From Siphonodentalium dalli (taxonomy: Eukaryota; Mollusca; Scaphopoda; Gadilida; Siphonodentaliidae), in assembly GCA_032622095.1 (NCBI GenBank), contig CP136067.1, forward strand, positions 46,541,549 through 46,605,548: a stretch of 64,000 bases of DNA, given 5' to 3'. Each line of letters begins with the position of its first letter. The stretch's first letter is position 1. This document shows, piece by piece, positions 46,830 through 58,512 of this stretch. The notes beneath the pieces were generated by a model, which did no database searches, was not told the origin of the DNA, and saw nothing but the letters and a program-made list of their open reading frames with translations. The translations under genes and the position numbers were made by a program.

Positions 46830-47995
46830 AATTACAGTGGGTCCTAAAACGCCAAGAGATGAGGACAAGAAGCACCACTGATTGTCCGAGACTCACCCAC
46901 TGTATAGCATTATTTGTCACCTTCCATTACTATTTTGTTGATGCAAAATATTTGTTTAATCAATGCACTGTACACATTTCATTTAAAAAAAACTCTACTT
47001 CATAACTTCAGAATGATTTCACTTTTTAAAACCGCACATATTGCAGGCATTTCTTGGTTCTTTTTAATGGCGTCAGCTATAAAATTTCCTCAGGAAGTGA
47101 CTTTGGTCAAGATGGATGCTTTAAAGACAAAGTGCTTGGGAGAGATGGAAGGAAGGGGAGGAAACTCTGTTAAACCTATCTATATAAAATGGATTCTTCC
47201 ACTCAGTTATAAAAGTATACATTGTAATGGCCTATTATTCATCTGGAGGTGTTTTCCAAAAAATATTTAGCAGATGACAGATAATACAAGTACAGAAGAA
47301 GTCATATTCTTTTTGGGGAAATGTTCCGATAATAAGTTCAGTAAACAACCTATGAACTATCTGTCAATGAGTATTTAGTTTAGAAAGGTTAATAAGCCAT
47401 GAAACATCAAAAGTAGACATATTTAAAGTGATGTGAAACACTCCGGTAGAGTGAATAAATTGAAATGGAGAATAATCTTGCTCAAAGTAGTTATTTTTAC
47501 AACTATTATATTCAAATTGACAACACACACAGTCATTCTTACATATTAATTAAATACAGTGACTCTTGATGGCGAATTTGTTATCGTTGGTTCATAGCCT
47601 TGGTTCATTGCGTCCCGAATCAAGAAAAATAAATATTTACAATTGAGCGTAATTCAGACGATGGTTTCTATGGAGTGGTACAGTCTATTTGTTTGAGATT
47701 TTCAATGATTTTAGTAGAATGCTACATTCTTCCAGTTGGTATAGCGACTGAATACTAACTTATCAGTTTCACGCACCCGAACAAATCCATAATATATCTT
47801 TAAATATCAATATATTTATTTTTTTGGAAAAGTCAAAGAATGTTATCTAGGTTTATGAACACTGCCATGTGAACTATCACTGCTTGTCTAAAGGGTATCC
47901 CGTCCTCAGAATGTACAGTAAGAGAGGCATGGGTTGACACTTGTCTTGATTAGCATCTATCTCGATCGGTATCACTGACTGCCAACAATGGAGTA
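46830..47995. other. Unique stretch after the array
   Basis: No supported gene. A + strand frame at 46914-47270 has no coding character that I trust; its 3' part (47176 on) overlaps a diverged fragment of the TTAA element arm found at 50107 and 51475. Confidence 0.45.
47176..47355. mobile_element. Diverged arm fragment of TTAA element family
   Basis: ATGGATTCTTCCACTCAGTT..TATTATTCATCTGGAGG..AAATGTTCCGATAATAAGTT follows the left arm at 50107-50310. No matching second arm is adjacent. Confidence 0.55.
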
Positions 47996-48440
47996 AACTT
48001 GGTTTAAAGGCACTCGCAGTGGGTAAATGTGCAAAAATAATAAATGTTTGTAAAACCAACACCACTAAGAAGAACATGGATAAATAGATAAAGTTTGTTC
48101 TTATATTCATTACTGATAGTTCTCGACTAACAAAATTTTGCATGTTGAAACCATTGTTTAGGTATGTAAAAAAAAACTGTTAGTGATTTGTCAACAAACA
48201 ATGCTAATAGTGTAGTAAGTTCAAATATTTTAGTCTGACTATGATTTTCAGAATATTGTTCAATGCTTTGACTTTTTCCAATGTCTACCATTTTTATTAA
48301 ACTTTGGTGACTAATTCAACTTTTGTTGGAAATTCCACTGTAACAGTAATGTTTACATAACAATGGTTTTGACATGCAAAATCTCATTATTGGAGTGATA
48401 ATATTGAAAATAAGAACATTGTCAATCTATATTTTCATGT
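47996..48440. mobile_element. Uninterrupted relative of the 8747-9672 element
   Basis: GGTTTAAAGGCACTCGCAGT..GGTAAATGTGCAAAAATAAT, then TTTTGCATGTTGAAACCATTG and GATTTGTCAACAAACAAT follow 8747-9672 in order. At the point where that copy has a TTAA element this one reads CACCACTAAGAAGAACATGG. Confidence 0.6.
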
Positions 48441-50102
48441 ACTTGTTGGGGCTGCATCCTCTCTTTCATATATAAACTGTTGCCTGAAATCCTGGTATAA
48501 TATATTATTAATTTGACCTATACATATATTCTATTACTTGCTTTAGATTCTGATTGTTATCTTTCTTGATGGCACAGAGACCTATCCTGCCTGATCATTT
48601 TATTCATGTGCAATTAACGATGTGTAGAAACTGTTACAATGTTGTGATAGAATTGGTGTCAACCATATTTTAAATAAGTCACCATTATCAAGTTGATGTG
48701 TGAACAAATTCAAGGTGAGCTTGTAGACAAACATAATTAAAATAAATTGGATTAATTATGCTGACAAAACACCTCGACGAGACAGACATAAGAATAAATA
48801 AAAAAAAGTAATGGAATGTTATCTATTAGAAAAAATAAATTCAAATTTCACTCTAAAACACCTTGACACTTAGGACTAGCATACACCTCAATTCAACTCT
48901 AAAACTGGCAAACTGGTGAAATTTCATATTTAATTTTGAAAATTTCTCTCAATGTAAAAATACATTTACTACACAATATTTTCGCTGATCAAAACTCAAT
49001 TCTCCATCTGACTATTTCATCAAACGAGAGAAAGGATGTTCAATAAATTCAGGGCCTCCAAACTTGACCAGTTTGCTTGATTCTCAATGTCAGCGATGAC
49101 CACATATACATTGGGTGTTGAGTATCCCCGAGCATAAACCACCCAGACTATATTATAGTTCTACCCGTCAAGCCTTGATTATCCCCCAAATTCAAGTTGG
49201 TAAACGCTGTGACCAAAATACAGAGATGTGCCCAAAGTAAACATTGGACTGCTGTGTTTTCTACTGCATATCTACACATGCATGTTAATGAAATCACTCC
49301 TCTTTTATAAATATATTACTGAGAAACAATTGTATAAAGAGGATCTCTAATGAGTCGCAATTCTATATGAAATTTATTAATCGAATTTAGTGTACCAGGT
49401 TAATAAATTTTGTATAGAATTGCAGCGAATTTGAAATCCATTTCATGATCATCACAAAATCACATTTTAGCAAGGAAAAACGATCTCAAAATGGCTGGGG
49501 TTTAAACAAATTAATATTGATTTCCTTATCACAACCAAAGTAAAGGAAGTAAAGATACCTTCAAGAAAGAATATAGTTCCATTTTAAATGTGTTATTTCA
49601 TGTTGACAAAATTGTTCAACCACCCTTATCACCCATGTTTATCTCAGTCAACACTAAATAACCCAACACAAATCGAATATCATAATTTAATATATTCTAA
49701 TTAACATAATAATAAGTTCCAGCATTGACATCGACATTTGTTGCCCTAAACTCTTACATCATTGTGCGTGCCGATAATACATGTGTGTCTTACTAAAAAC
49801 ATATGAGGTCAGGTTTAGGGGCTAATTATGTAATAAAAAAAATGATCCTGTAATCCCACATTCACTGAAATTGAATGCAAAGATTTAAAGTTTTTTGGTC
49901 TAATTTAAAAATTGTTTTCTTTCTCGGCCAACCCTTGGTTTACCCTGGTGTGTCCACATTCCTCCAATCTAAATACCTGTACCCAGTGCATATGGCTGTA
50001 AATGTTTCTTCTGTGTTTTTGGGAATAATACTGAGAATGTCCTCATAAACTGTTTCATATAAAGTTTTGTTGGAAGTGTTGCCAAGAAGATATAGAGCAT
50101 AT
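48441..50102. other. AT-rich unique stretch
   Basis: No gene, RNA or clear repeat. A weak inverted repeat lies at about 49345-49430 (CAATTCTATATGAAATTTAT facing ATAAATTTTGTATAGAATTG). Confidence 0.45.
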
Positions 50103-50476
50103 TTAACCCTTTCTTTACTAAATCGATTCTCCCAGTCAGTTATAAAAGTATTCGTTGGATTGGTCTATTATTCAACTGGAGGGATGTTCAGGAAAAAAAA
50201 GTAGACGACAATAATACAAGTGAAGAAGGAGCTATATTTATTGGAGGGAAATGTTCAGATAATAGTCGTTTGTTGAATTTATTATCTGAACATTTCCTAA
50301 GGGAACTACTCATCAATAATTATTTAGTATAGAATTAACCGGTTAACAATTAAAAAAAGGCAAATCAGATTAAACAGTCTTTATTGAATAAATTATTGAA
50401 GCATCAGACATCTACTATACCAAATATTGTACCAACATAACCGAGTTTGGAAGCCTTGATTTTATAAAGGCATCTA

Positions 50477-50689
50477 CAGTAATGCCCTAATTAATCCACT
50501 TCTTAACCACAGCAGAATTATGGGTAACTTTTCAGGATTTAGTCGGAAATATGTCTTGTTGCAATTCCTCCGAAAGCTCTCGGCGAGAGCTTTCCGATGA
50601 ATGGCAACAAGCCATATTTCCGACTAAATCCTGAAAAGTTACCCATAATTCTGCTGTGGTTAAGAAGTGGATTAATTAGGGCATTACTG
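50477..50689. mobile_element. 213-bp palindromic Tc1/mariner-like MITE
   Basis: Flanked by TA on both sides. The whole element is a near-perfect inverted repeat from CAGTAATGCCCTAATTAATC to its complement, with arms of about 85 bp. The central loop contains CCGAAAGCTCTCGGCGAGAG. TA duplication and ends starting CAGT fit Tc1/mariner-derived MITEs. Confidence 0.8.
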
Positions 50690-50772
50690 TACATGGAGAT
50701 GAAATCTTTGTCAGATCTCTCAACGTGACATTTTTATGTCATCTCAATGACTGCTGTCATTGTGGGTACTTG

Positions 50773-50966
50773 CTTGATTGATTGATTGATTGGGGTTTAT
50801 TGTTGCTTTAGCCACTAAGGCCATATCACGACATTGCCAGTTTTAGTTGTGGAGGAAATCCGCACACTTGCGACTAATCTAACAGTGATTTCAATGGCTG
50901 ATACACTTGTCAACCATGTGCGGCAAACCACCGGCCATCGGCGAGTAACTGGTAACTGGTACTTGC
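50773..50966 (-). mobile_element. SINE-like fragment with (AATC)n tail
   Basis: Read on the - strand it runs ..GCGGATTTCCTCCACAACTA..GTGATATGGCCTTAGTGGCT..AACAATAAACCCC and ends in AATC repeats (+ strand TTGATTGATTGATTGATTGG). This is a typical retroposon 3' end. No RNA polymerase III boxes were identified, so a LINE tail is possible. Confidence 0.5.
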
Positions 50967-50989
50967 TTGAACAGTAGCATATCAATTAA

Positions 50990-51241
50990 TCATTTCATGA
51001 AGGGAGCCACCCTGATGCAACATTAAAGATCCCGTGTCAGTGCATTCTCTTATATATGCGAGTCTCCCTTTAGCCTCGCTTATATAAGAGATTGCACTGG
51101 CTTACCAGGTCAAGGTAAATATTGTTAGGCCAATATATTCTCTAAAATATGCGAGGCTCCCTACGGGAGATCGCATATATAACAGGATGCATTGGCAGAG
51201 GATTTTCGCAAAATTTCATGAAGCTCCAGTCATGGAAAGAC
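50990..51241. mobile_element. TTAA-flanked element, relative of 7096-7440
   Basis: TTAA at both sides. The ends, ATTTCATGAAGGGAGC and GCTCCAGTCATGGAAAG, are diverged terminal repeats. It keeps AAATATTGTTAGGCCAA and two hairpins (51043-51105 and 51139-51192). No coding capacity. Confidence 0.65.
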
Positions 51242-51475
51242 TTAATATTCATTTAAAGAGTAGTTAACTCAGGAGTTGTTCAAATAATAAGTTCAATAAA
51301 TGGCTGTTTGTTGAACTTATTATCTGAACATTTCCCACCAATGAATAGGAATCCTTCTGTACTTGTATTATACCTTGTCTGCTTATATTTCTTGGACATC
51401 CCTCAAGCTGAAGAATAGACCAATCCAATATATACTTTTATAACTGAATGGGAGAATCCATTCGTAAAGAAAGGG

Positions 51476-52930
51476 TTATGTTCTCTCCATCAGCTCATGT
51501 GCGTTATGACCATGTACCAAAGGTTGTTGTAATAAGTTATTGTATTATGTTAACAATAAATTATGAAATGCCATAAAATATTGTTTTACTCTTTATTCTA
51601 CACCCATTTTAACAGTTTATTAGCTACAGCACCATGTAACAATATAGAGTATATTGTTGAATCCTGACATGTGTCCTAGAGGTAGATATACAATACTTTT
51701 GAGTATTGAAGTATTGAACTTCCCAGCATTCTAATTAAAAATGAATTGGTTTCTATCCAATTATTAAAACAAATCTGACTTTTAGTCATGATTGCAAAAT
51801 GATGAACTTCCAACTGTTCATGGAATTAAATCTATATATAAACAAGTAGGAAGTTTCTGTCCATCCGTCTGTCTGTCTTCTTGATTATTCTCCCAAACCC
51901 ATGGATTGAATTTTAACAAATGTGGTGTAGTGACTCAGGGTACCCTGGCGGATGTTGTAACACAAATAGTTAGTTTTTTTTTTGGTAAGATTAGAGTTCA
52001 ATATAAACAAATCAAAATTTCGATATATATTTTTAATCAAAATGTTTAAAAGATCAAAATGTGCAGTCACCTGTTTGAGCCTGTTTGAGCCTGTTTCAGC
52101 TAGTTTACTATAAAACTGAATTTGTATCAAGCTGGATCATGCCATGAATCTCTGCTCTCGCTAGACTCCATTCATCAGTTCAAAACTTTGTAACTGTTTG
52201 ATGTTCTGACAGGGACGTTTATAGCAATATATAATAATATATTTCTAAGTTAATACTCACAGTAGGAGAATGATTTTGGTTGATTTGATGACCCGATTTT
52301 AATTTTAAGTTGTTTATAAGTATGGAATTTCTACCGGGTAATCAATTCAACGTTTGTTGCAATATCAGCAGACATTGGGATTTGTCACCCGCTCGAGAAC
52401 GGAACTTCTCCCACCCCCCTACACATTTTAACATGTGAGATAGCTGTGCGATATTTCCCTCTCTCATACCATGAGTGACCAGCTGTCTCACCCTACCCAA
52501 ATGACTACTTTACCTATTTAATTAAAGAGTCAGAACTATTTTAACAAGCCATGTGTCAACTAAACCAATGGCGACCAATAGTTATGCTTCACATTTCAAA
52601 TAAACAAATACAGATCAGTTCGTGGACGCTAATGAAAATGAGATGTGCCTCCAACAGTTAGTTAAACGCAGAGAACCTTCAACATATTAAGCCAACTTGC
52701 AATCTCAGAGTTTGATCAAATAGGAATAGGATAGGAACCAGTGACTCCTTGGCCACGTTAAAGATCCCTACCGTGGCGGAAAAAGTCACGTGTTCGGCAA
52801 AAATTCCTGGACAAATTTGGATCTACTCGACCCCTCTCCATACGCCGTGCGTGTGAGAGTATATAGATGAATAGATATAAAATGCCCTATAAACCACAGG
52901 TCCCCAGAGAAAAAAAATTGGGTATTAACC
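51476..52930. other. Unique stretch
   Basis: AT-rich; no supported gene. CTGTTTGAGC occurs twice near 52071-52090. The phrase CACGTTAAAGATCCCTACCG at about 52754 resembles retroposon sequence seen near TTAA elements, but no boundaries are visible. Confidence 0.45.
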
Positions 52931-52933
52931 ATA

Positions 52934-52968
52934 TCCCTAACCCTAGCCCTGACCATAACCCTAATACA
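52934..52968. repeat. Degenerate telomere-like (CCCTAA)n
   Basis: CCCTAACCCTAGCCCTGACC then ATAACCCTAA: five imperfect hexamers, interstitial. Too short and degenerate to imply a chromosome end. Confidence 0.5.
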
Positions 52969-53037
52969 TATGGAGAATGGAAGGGGTGCGTGGTTTCGTG
53001 TATTCTTACATGAAGGATATACAAAAATTTACTCCCA

Positions 53038-53079
53038 CCCCAATAATACTTAATCCTATAGGATTAAGCATTATTGGGG
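53038..53079. repeat. 42-bp palindrome without loop
   Basis: CCCCAATAATACTTAATCCT-A meets T-AGGATTAAGCATTATTGGGG with one mismatch pair and no spacer. Confidence 0.85.
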
Positions 53080-53440
53080 GTTGGTCAATTTTGTTCTGGG
53101 GTCCTGTACTGTAGAGCTTGTACATTTGGCAGCATGTACGGGCTGAACCTTCACAAATGACGAATGAAATAGTTCCACTTTCGAAAAATGTTCATCGTTG
53201 CAATAAATCGTCGACTAAGAATTTTCTGTCATGTATAAACGTATAAACATGTTCACTTGTCTAATATGGTACCAATATATCTCCCATGGCAAACACAGTT
53301 TGTCTATTTGTAAAGATTTCATATCAATACGCATTTCTCGGAATTCATGCAGGTGAAAAGTTGTGACGTATATGCATGTCGTTTTCACGCGAGCCATGTC
53401 GATTTCACTTCACTCAAACATTAAGATGCATAATCCGATT
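53080..53440. other. Unique spacer
   Basis: No gene or repeat supported. Confidence 0.4.
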
Positions 53441-54620
53441 AAGCGCACCACAATTACTATTTATTTGGATTCGGGGGTAAAAAAAATTCACTCGAGTCGA
53501 GGAACCCACCTATCAAAGCTCATAGTTACTAGATATCGATTTTTGAATCTATTATTTTTCACCATCGATACTTAATAGTGGCCCAGTAAAAAGTCGACGA
53601 GCCTACGGTCTCGGACCAAATTGCGAATGAAGATGGATAACTCTAAAATCAAGAGGCGTTGTGTTGATAATATGGCCAAATTTCGACGAACAACATGTTG
53701 ATAAATAACACGTTTCAGGCAATTTTATACTATATAGTTGACAGTCACTAGCATTATTTTTGGGCAATTAATCCATTCTGATAACTGAAGCGTCATTTCC
53801 AAAAAATGTTGTTGTTGTTGTTGTTGTTGGATTCTGATTATATGAGAACCATCGAATGGGATTTAGTACCTTTAACCCTGTAACCCGCTTTGTTTCTACG
53901 GTATATATCGAAATCATCCACGATAATCACGAACATGCATGCACAGAATTAATGAGGCTCTTGGTTTGGGAGAAAAATTATTCATCGTGACCTGGGATAT
54001 GGGTATGGAAAAGTCACCCTCGGCAAGCCTCGTGTCCGCGCGACCCAAATATCTGGCCCCGAGGACAAGATTTTGTCCATCTCACATCCCAGGTCATGAT
54101 GGATAATATTAGTCTCCAGATGAGCCAGTGCGCGGAAATGGTGCATGGTAGGCTACGCATCACATTTACTGTACTATTTATATGTTTTTCCAAGGATATA
54201 CCAAAAAATAGTAAGATCGAACGCCCATTCACGAGAGGTTTTGGTAGTCAGATATCGACTTTCGAAAGAGAAAGAATTTTAAAGGTACTCAAACCGATCA
54301 GACGCTCCTAATTTGCTATTTCTTTGGCTTCGGGTGTAAAAAATATTTGATTCGAGTCGAGGAACCCACCCATCAAAGCTCAGTGTGATCATATATCGAT
54401 TTTTGAAGTTTTATTTCTCGAGATGTGTAATGATATGTGGCCGAGAAACGCGTGGTCAAACGGGGGGGGGGGGGTCTCGGACAAAATTACGGATGAAGAT
54501 GGATAACTCTAACATCAAGAAGTCAAATTTTGTGATACTTTAGTGATAATACGGCCATATTTTGTTGAACAAAATGATGATAAATAACAAGTTTTGGAAA
54601 ATTTGATACCATAGTTGCTA
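53441..54620. repeat. Diverged direct repeat pair of ~310 bp
   Basis: 53441-53750 and 54300-54620 share GAGTCGAGGAACCCACC(T/C)ATC, ATATCGATTTTTGAA, TGAAGATGGATAACTCTAA and GATAAATAACA in the same order and spacing, with perhaps a quarter of positions different. A (GTT)n tract lies at 53806-53828, and the second copy has a 13-G run near 54462. Confidence 0.65.
53977..54108. mobile_element. ~130-bp MITE-like inverted repeat
   Basis: TTATTCATCGTGACCTGGGA is the inverted counterpart of TCCCAGGTCATGATGGATAA, with the interior continuing to pair weakly (GGCAAGCCTCG..GCCCCGAGG). Confidence 0.6.
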
Positions 54621-54716
54621 AAACAGGCTCCCTTTTGGTGCATTTATTCAACAACAACATTTTGATCGTTTAAACATGTACCTTCATTTTGTACTTGGTT
54701 TAAACATTTTGATTCT

Positions 54717-55617
54717 GTATCTGTATCTGTATTTGATGCGCGCAGGATCCGTTCGGATGTATAAGCGCGTGGGATGGGATGATTAGGACGTTGGGTTGTT
54801 TTCAGCTGGTTCTCCGTCCATTGTCATTTGGATGGATCGCATGCTGTCTTATTCCAGAGTATTCCAGTCCTTGTTTGTTTTAGGGAAGAATGAGTTTTTG
54901 AATTCTGTAGTCTGCGCGTCGATTAGTTCATAGGGTTTTGAGTTGTTACACTCCTGCGTAGAAACATTAAAGTCTTTGACACGTACCCCTCGAACTTCCG
55001 AGCTTTGATTTTTCGACCCACTTTTTGTTTTGGTCTCAACAGGTCTTTGGTGTCGATAGCCGGGACCAGCCCGTCCACTACCTTGCCAAACAACTGGAGT
55101 CGGTGGTCATACCTTCGGCCTTCTAGTGTTTGTAGCTGTAATTCACGCAGCATGTTGGTAATTGTTCCTGCCTCTTGTGATGTATAGTCCCCTGTTAGGA
55201 ATCTCGCTGCTCTCTTCTGTATCCTCTCTAGTTTGTCAATGTCTCCTATCAGGTGGAGGTCCCAGACAACTGATGCATATTCCATCTTTGGTCGCACTAA
55301 GGTTTCGTATGCGATCAGCTTGCTTTTGGCTGGAGCCTTCTTTAGGTTTCTTCTAATGAAGCCTAGCGTACTATTCGCCTTCTGTGTGATTTTGGTGATG
55401 TGAGATGACCATTTCATGTCCTTGGAAAGTGCCACCCCCATGCAGGTATGGGTTTTCATCTACTTCTTCCAGTAGGCAGTTGTTTAGCTGGTATGTGAAA
55501 GATGTTGTTTTGCTCATGGACATGATATAGCACTTCTTAGCGTTAAATCGCATGCCCCACTTTTCTGCCCATACCTCAAGCTTCTCTAGGTCTTTCTGTA
55601 TTATACGCTCCTAAATG
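54717..55617 (-). pseudogene. 3' end of a non-LTR retrotransposon (reverse transcriptase C-terminal region)
   Basis: Read on the - strand this is the end of a LINE ORF2 of CR1/Jockey-like type. It starts after a stop with IIQKDLEKLEVWAEKWGMRF, NAKKC (the RT thumb-side W..MRFN..KC motif). It continues through the YLHGVALSKDMKWSSHI region, LVRPKMEYASVVWD and RIQKRAARF, and ends FFPKTNKDWNTLE with a stop at 54849. The catalytic part upstream is missing. Two frameshifts are visible, one in the G run near 55435 and one near 54985, plus the in-frame stop near 55610, so it is dead. The tail is followed by non-coding sequence and short ATACAG repeats (54717-54735), like the microsatellite tails of such elements. 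The clade is inferred from general resemblance only. Confidence 0.82.
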
Positions 55618-56772
55618 ATGTTCACGGACTCATGGTTCATCCGTCTTTGTAAGTTGATCCAACTACCTGTGGCGAAAGATTTACGGTGAGTTAACTTAAG
55701 ATCAATTCCATATTGTCATTATAACTATTGTATATGCTGATTTTTTTTCCAAATACTCAAGTCAAAGTGACAATTATGACCCCCTAGAACAGTGTGTATG
55801 TTGACACCAGAACACTCCAGAATCGATCTCAGGCTATGTATTTTCAAAATTTTCGTGGGGGAGGTCCCCCAAACCCCCCGTGCGATAGGGGACGCCCCTC
55901 TCGCGCTCTCCCCGGGGCTGCCTTCGGCAGTCGCCGATGACCTTCGGTCACCGGTCTAGCCCCTCCGTCGGGGAAATCCTGGCGCCACCCCTGAATATGC
56001 GAATGATATTGGTCAATTGTTGTTGGAAATGCTCTTTCGAAAGCACGGCTGAGGGCGACGGGGGGGGGGGGGGGGGTGATAACAAAATTGCAGAAAGGTA
56101 TGTCGGGGTGGGTGTGTGGCCCGAAAGCAATAAGCGCATTTTTACAACCTCATGCAAATTTTTAACCGAAGACCCTTTGTGTCCATATTTGACATTTGTA
56201 ACAGTTTAAAACATCTTATAACTGCAAAAGCACCTTATTTGCGTTCTGGGTCATTTCACAATCAGGTTGAGCATTTCAATTTTCTCACTCTAATGAAAGT
56301 TGTTGCCATACCTGCAGATTTATTGGACAGCTACTGTCCGGTGTCCTACCGCGATGTATACATTGAGCTGAACATTTTAAATGGTCATGTTATAGATCCA
56401 TATGCAACAAATATGTGAAATTATAAAATTTTCGCCAGGTACCGTGGTCATAATTATCAAAAGGTGGAGGGGTGTGACATATATTTAGTGAATTTAAGTC
56501 CACAATTTACCGATATTGTACGGTACCGGTACGTACCGGTTTATTTCTGACTGAGTGTGCGCGTTTTATACGATACCAATTTTGCCTCCGGGGAATTTCC
56601 GTATTCTTTGTTTCAAGTTTACAACTTCTCTGTGGCACAAATCGACAATAAATTATATATTATTTCAAGATTATAGTGTCCTACAATGTTAGTCTATTGA
56701 AATATATCTGTTGGTTGATATTGACTCGATGTTTTGAGGTATTCACCTAATTTCGTTATCTAACCTAATTTC
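55618..56772. other. Unique stretch with GC-rich hairpins and homopolymer
   Basis: 55855-55990 is markedly GC-rich: GGGGAGGTCCCCC, then two adjacent perfect hairpins CTGCC-TTC-GGCAG and TGACC-TTC-GGTCA, then CGGGGAAATCCTGGCGCCAC. A run of about 17 G is near 56060. ACCGGTACGTACCGGT (56525-56540) is a perfect 16-bp palindrome. No gene supported; frames here depend on the homopolymer. Confidence 0.5.
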
Positions 56773-57740
56773 GTTATAACTTATATTACTAATACCACAG
56801 GAGTTTGTCAGAATGATAATAAATAATAATAATAATACATATATACAAATAATAATAAATAGTAGTAATAATAAATAGTAATAAGAGTATAGGAATGAAT
56901 CAAGGGGATTAGTGATTTGACCTACAAATGTTTTTTTATAAATTTTTTGCCTCGAAAATAGGAAAGCCAATAAGTTATCGATTGTAGCGATCTTCAGACA
57001 GATTGCTCTTATAAATATTATACATCAATATGACCGCATGTGGCTGAAATTTAACTTCGCATTGACTACATCACCTATTTTCTCTTTAAATCACCGCAAC
57101 GGCAAGTTTCATTTTCGAAGCGTTGACTGCCCTCGGTGACACGCTGCTGGGTACGGTGTCCTGTAAAACTTGATCCACTCTTGGACGAAGTCGTTTGCAG
57201 CAGTGGTCCGAATATTTCGACCTAAATCTTTTAAATGTTACATCGTTACATGCCCCGGAAATATTCGGACAGCATGATGCAAACGGCACAGATTGCTCGG
57301 CCCTTTTATTATATATGTGTACATTTTTGCCCGACACCGCCAACTAATTACAACGGATGTACATGGTCGCGTGTCCACAAAATCAGCGGACGGTTCGAAA
57401 ATGAAACCTGGCGTTGCGGTGATATAAAGAGAACATAAGGTGATATTGCCAATGCCATGCTAAATGTAAATCACAGCGATCACGTTGATGTATAACAGTC
57501 ATAATAGCAATGAATATGGAGAGCGCCACGAGCGAAACGTTTTTTTCATGTTTCTAATTTTCGTGATACTAAAATTTTTTTTTAAATGACGTCAATCGCT
57601 AATCCCCTAGTTGCGCCCCTATTCTTTATTTATTACTTATATATCTATATATATCTATATATCTCTATATATCTCTTATATTTTTTATTTACTATCATTC
57701 TGACAAACCCCTGTGCTAATACTATAGTATAAGTTATAAC
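56773..57740. repeat. ~970-bp imperfect palindrome
   Basis: The outer arms GTTATAACTTATATTACTAA..GTTTGTCAGAATGATA and its complement at 57690-57740 carry AAT-rich microsatellite stretches. Inner arms CACCGCAACGGCAAGTTTCA and TGAAACCTGGCGTTGCGGTG, then CGAATATTTC/GAAATATTCG near the centre (about 57255), continue the pairing. Probably a foldback element. Frames inside are arm translations. Confidence 0.75.
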
Positions 57741-58104
57741 TAATATAGTTAATATATACTAAATATAATGATAAATAATGATTCTACATAAATCTTTTAA
57801 CGTTATCTTTAATGGCTTGTAAGTTATTGGTGATGCAGCATTGTGGTCCACTCAAGCAGCAAGTAAATCGGTTACAGGATGTTTCATATTCTGGTCGTTT
57901 GCTACCTGGACATTTCGTACCATCTGGTCGTTTCGTACCATATTTTTTTGTCATTTCGTACTGCATTGTTTGGTCGTTTTGTACCATATAGGAAATCAAT
58001 TGGTCATCTCGTACCAAAGTTGAAAATGTGTAAAACAGCAACATATTAACAGTAGCTAGAATGGACTGCTATTTTCTTGAAAATAAGAAAAAGCCTAAGT
58101 ATAA
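57741..58104. other. Non-coding stretch with degenerate GGTCGTTTCGTACCA repeats
   Basis: 57889-58016 has about six variants of GGTCGTTTCGTACCAT spaced 18-30 bases apart. No gene supported. Confidence 0.5.
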
Positions 58105-58450
58105 TTATTCTGAAGTGAAGGGGTCACTCTCACCAAAAAAAGTGCTGAAGGGTACACAGGGTTTGAAAATGTGCTGAAGGGTACACATGGTTTGTGATCG
58201 GCACTAACACCGTTACTAAAACTGTATTTCTGAAAGTCTGACGCCCATTAGCAGTTTGTTTTCAGTTCATTTTAATGTTCAATGGGACCAGGAACGCAAA
58301 CAATCCTTCTCTAACAGAAATCATGGCAGATACGAAAACTAAACGTCATTTAGAACAGATTTCAAAACCTGTGTACCCTTCAGCACATTTTCAAAACCTG
58401 TGTACCCTTCAGCACTTTTTTTGGTGAGGGGTCCCTTCAGCCTAATTCAC
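58105..58450. mobile_element. MITE with ~75-bp terminal inverted repeats
   Basis: The left arm, CACCAAAAAAAGTGCTGAAG then GGTACACAGGGTTTGAAAAT.., is the inverted copy of the right arm ending GCACTTTTTTTGGTG. Each arm contains GTGCTGAAGGGTACACA twice. No coding capacity. It ends about 60 bp before the start codon of the SWIM exon. Confidence 0.75.
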
Positions 58451-58512
58451 CTTTCGGCCAGCGGCCGATAACCTCGCCTACAGCTTAGAGCTGGCTGCGG
58501 TAAGACAATCAA

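Larger units (their letters stand above)
50107..51475. mobile_element. Long-armed TTAA-type element hosting three nested insertions
   Basis: The left arm 50107-50310 and right arm 51270-51475 are inverted copies starting CCCTTTCTTTAC and ending GTAAAGAAAGGG. The left flank is TTAA and the right flank TTAT (one change). Each arm contains a further hairpin around AAATGTTCAGATAATA. Between the arms sit a Tc1-like MITE, a SINE-like sequence and another TTAA element. Confidence 0.6.

Noticed and set aside
46914-47270. 118-codon + strand frame after the fourth array
   Set aside because: The 3' part is a mobile-element arm fragment and the rest lacks any recognisable feature.
52934-52968. Chromosome-end or telomere fusion signal
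   Set aside because: Five degenerate hexamers are too few; probably interstitial or chance.
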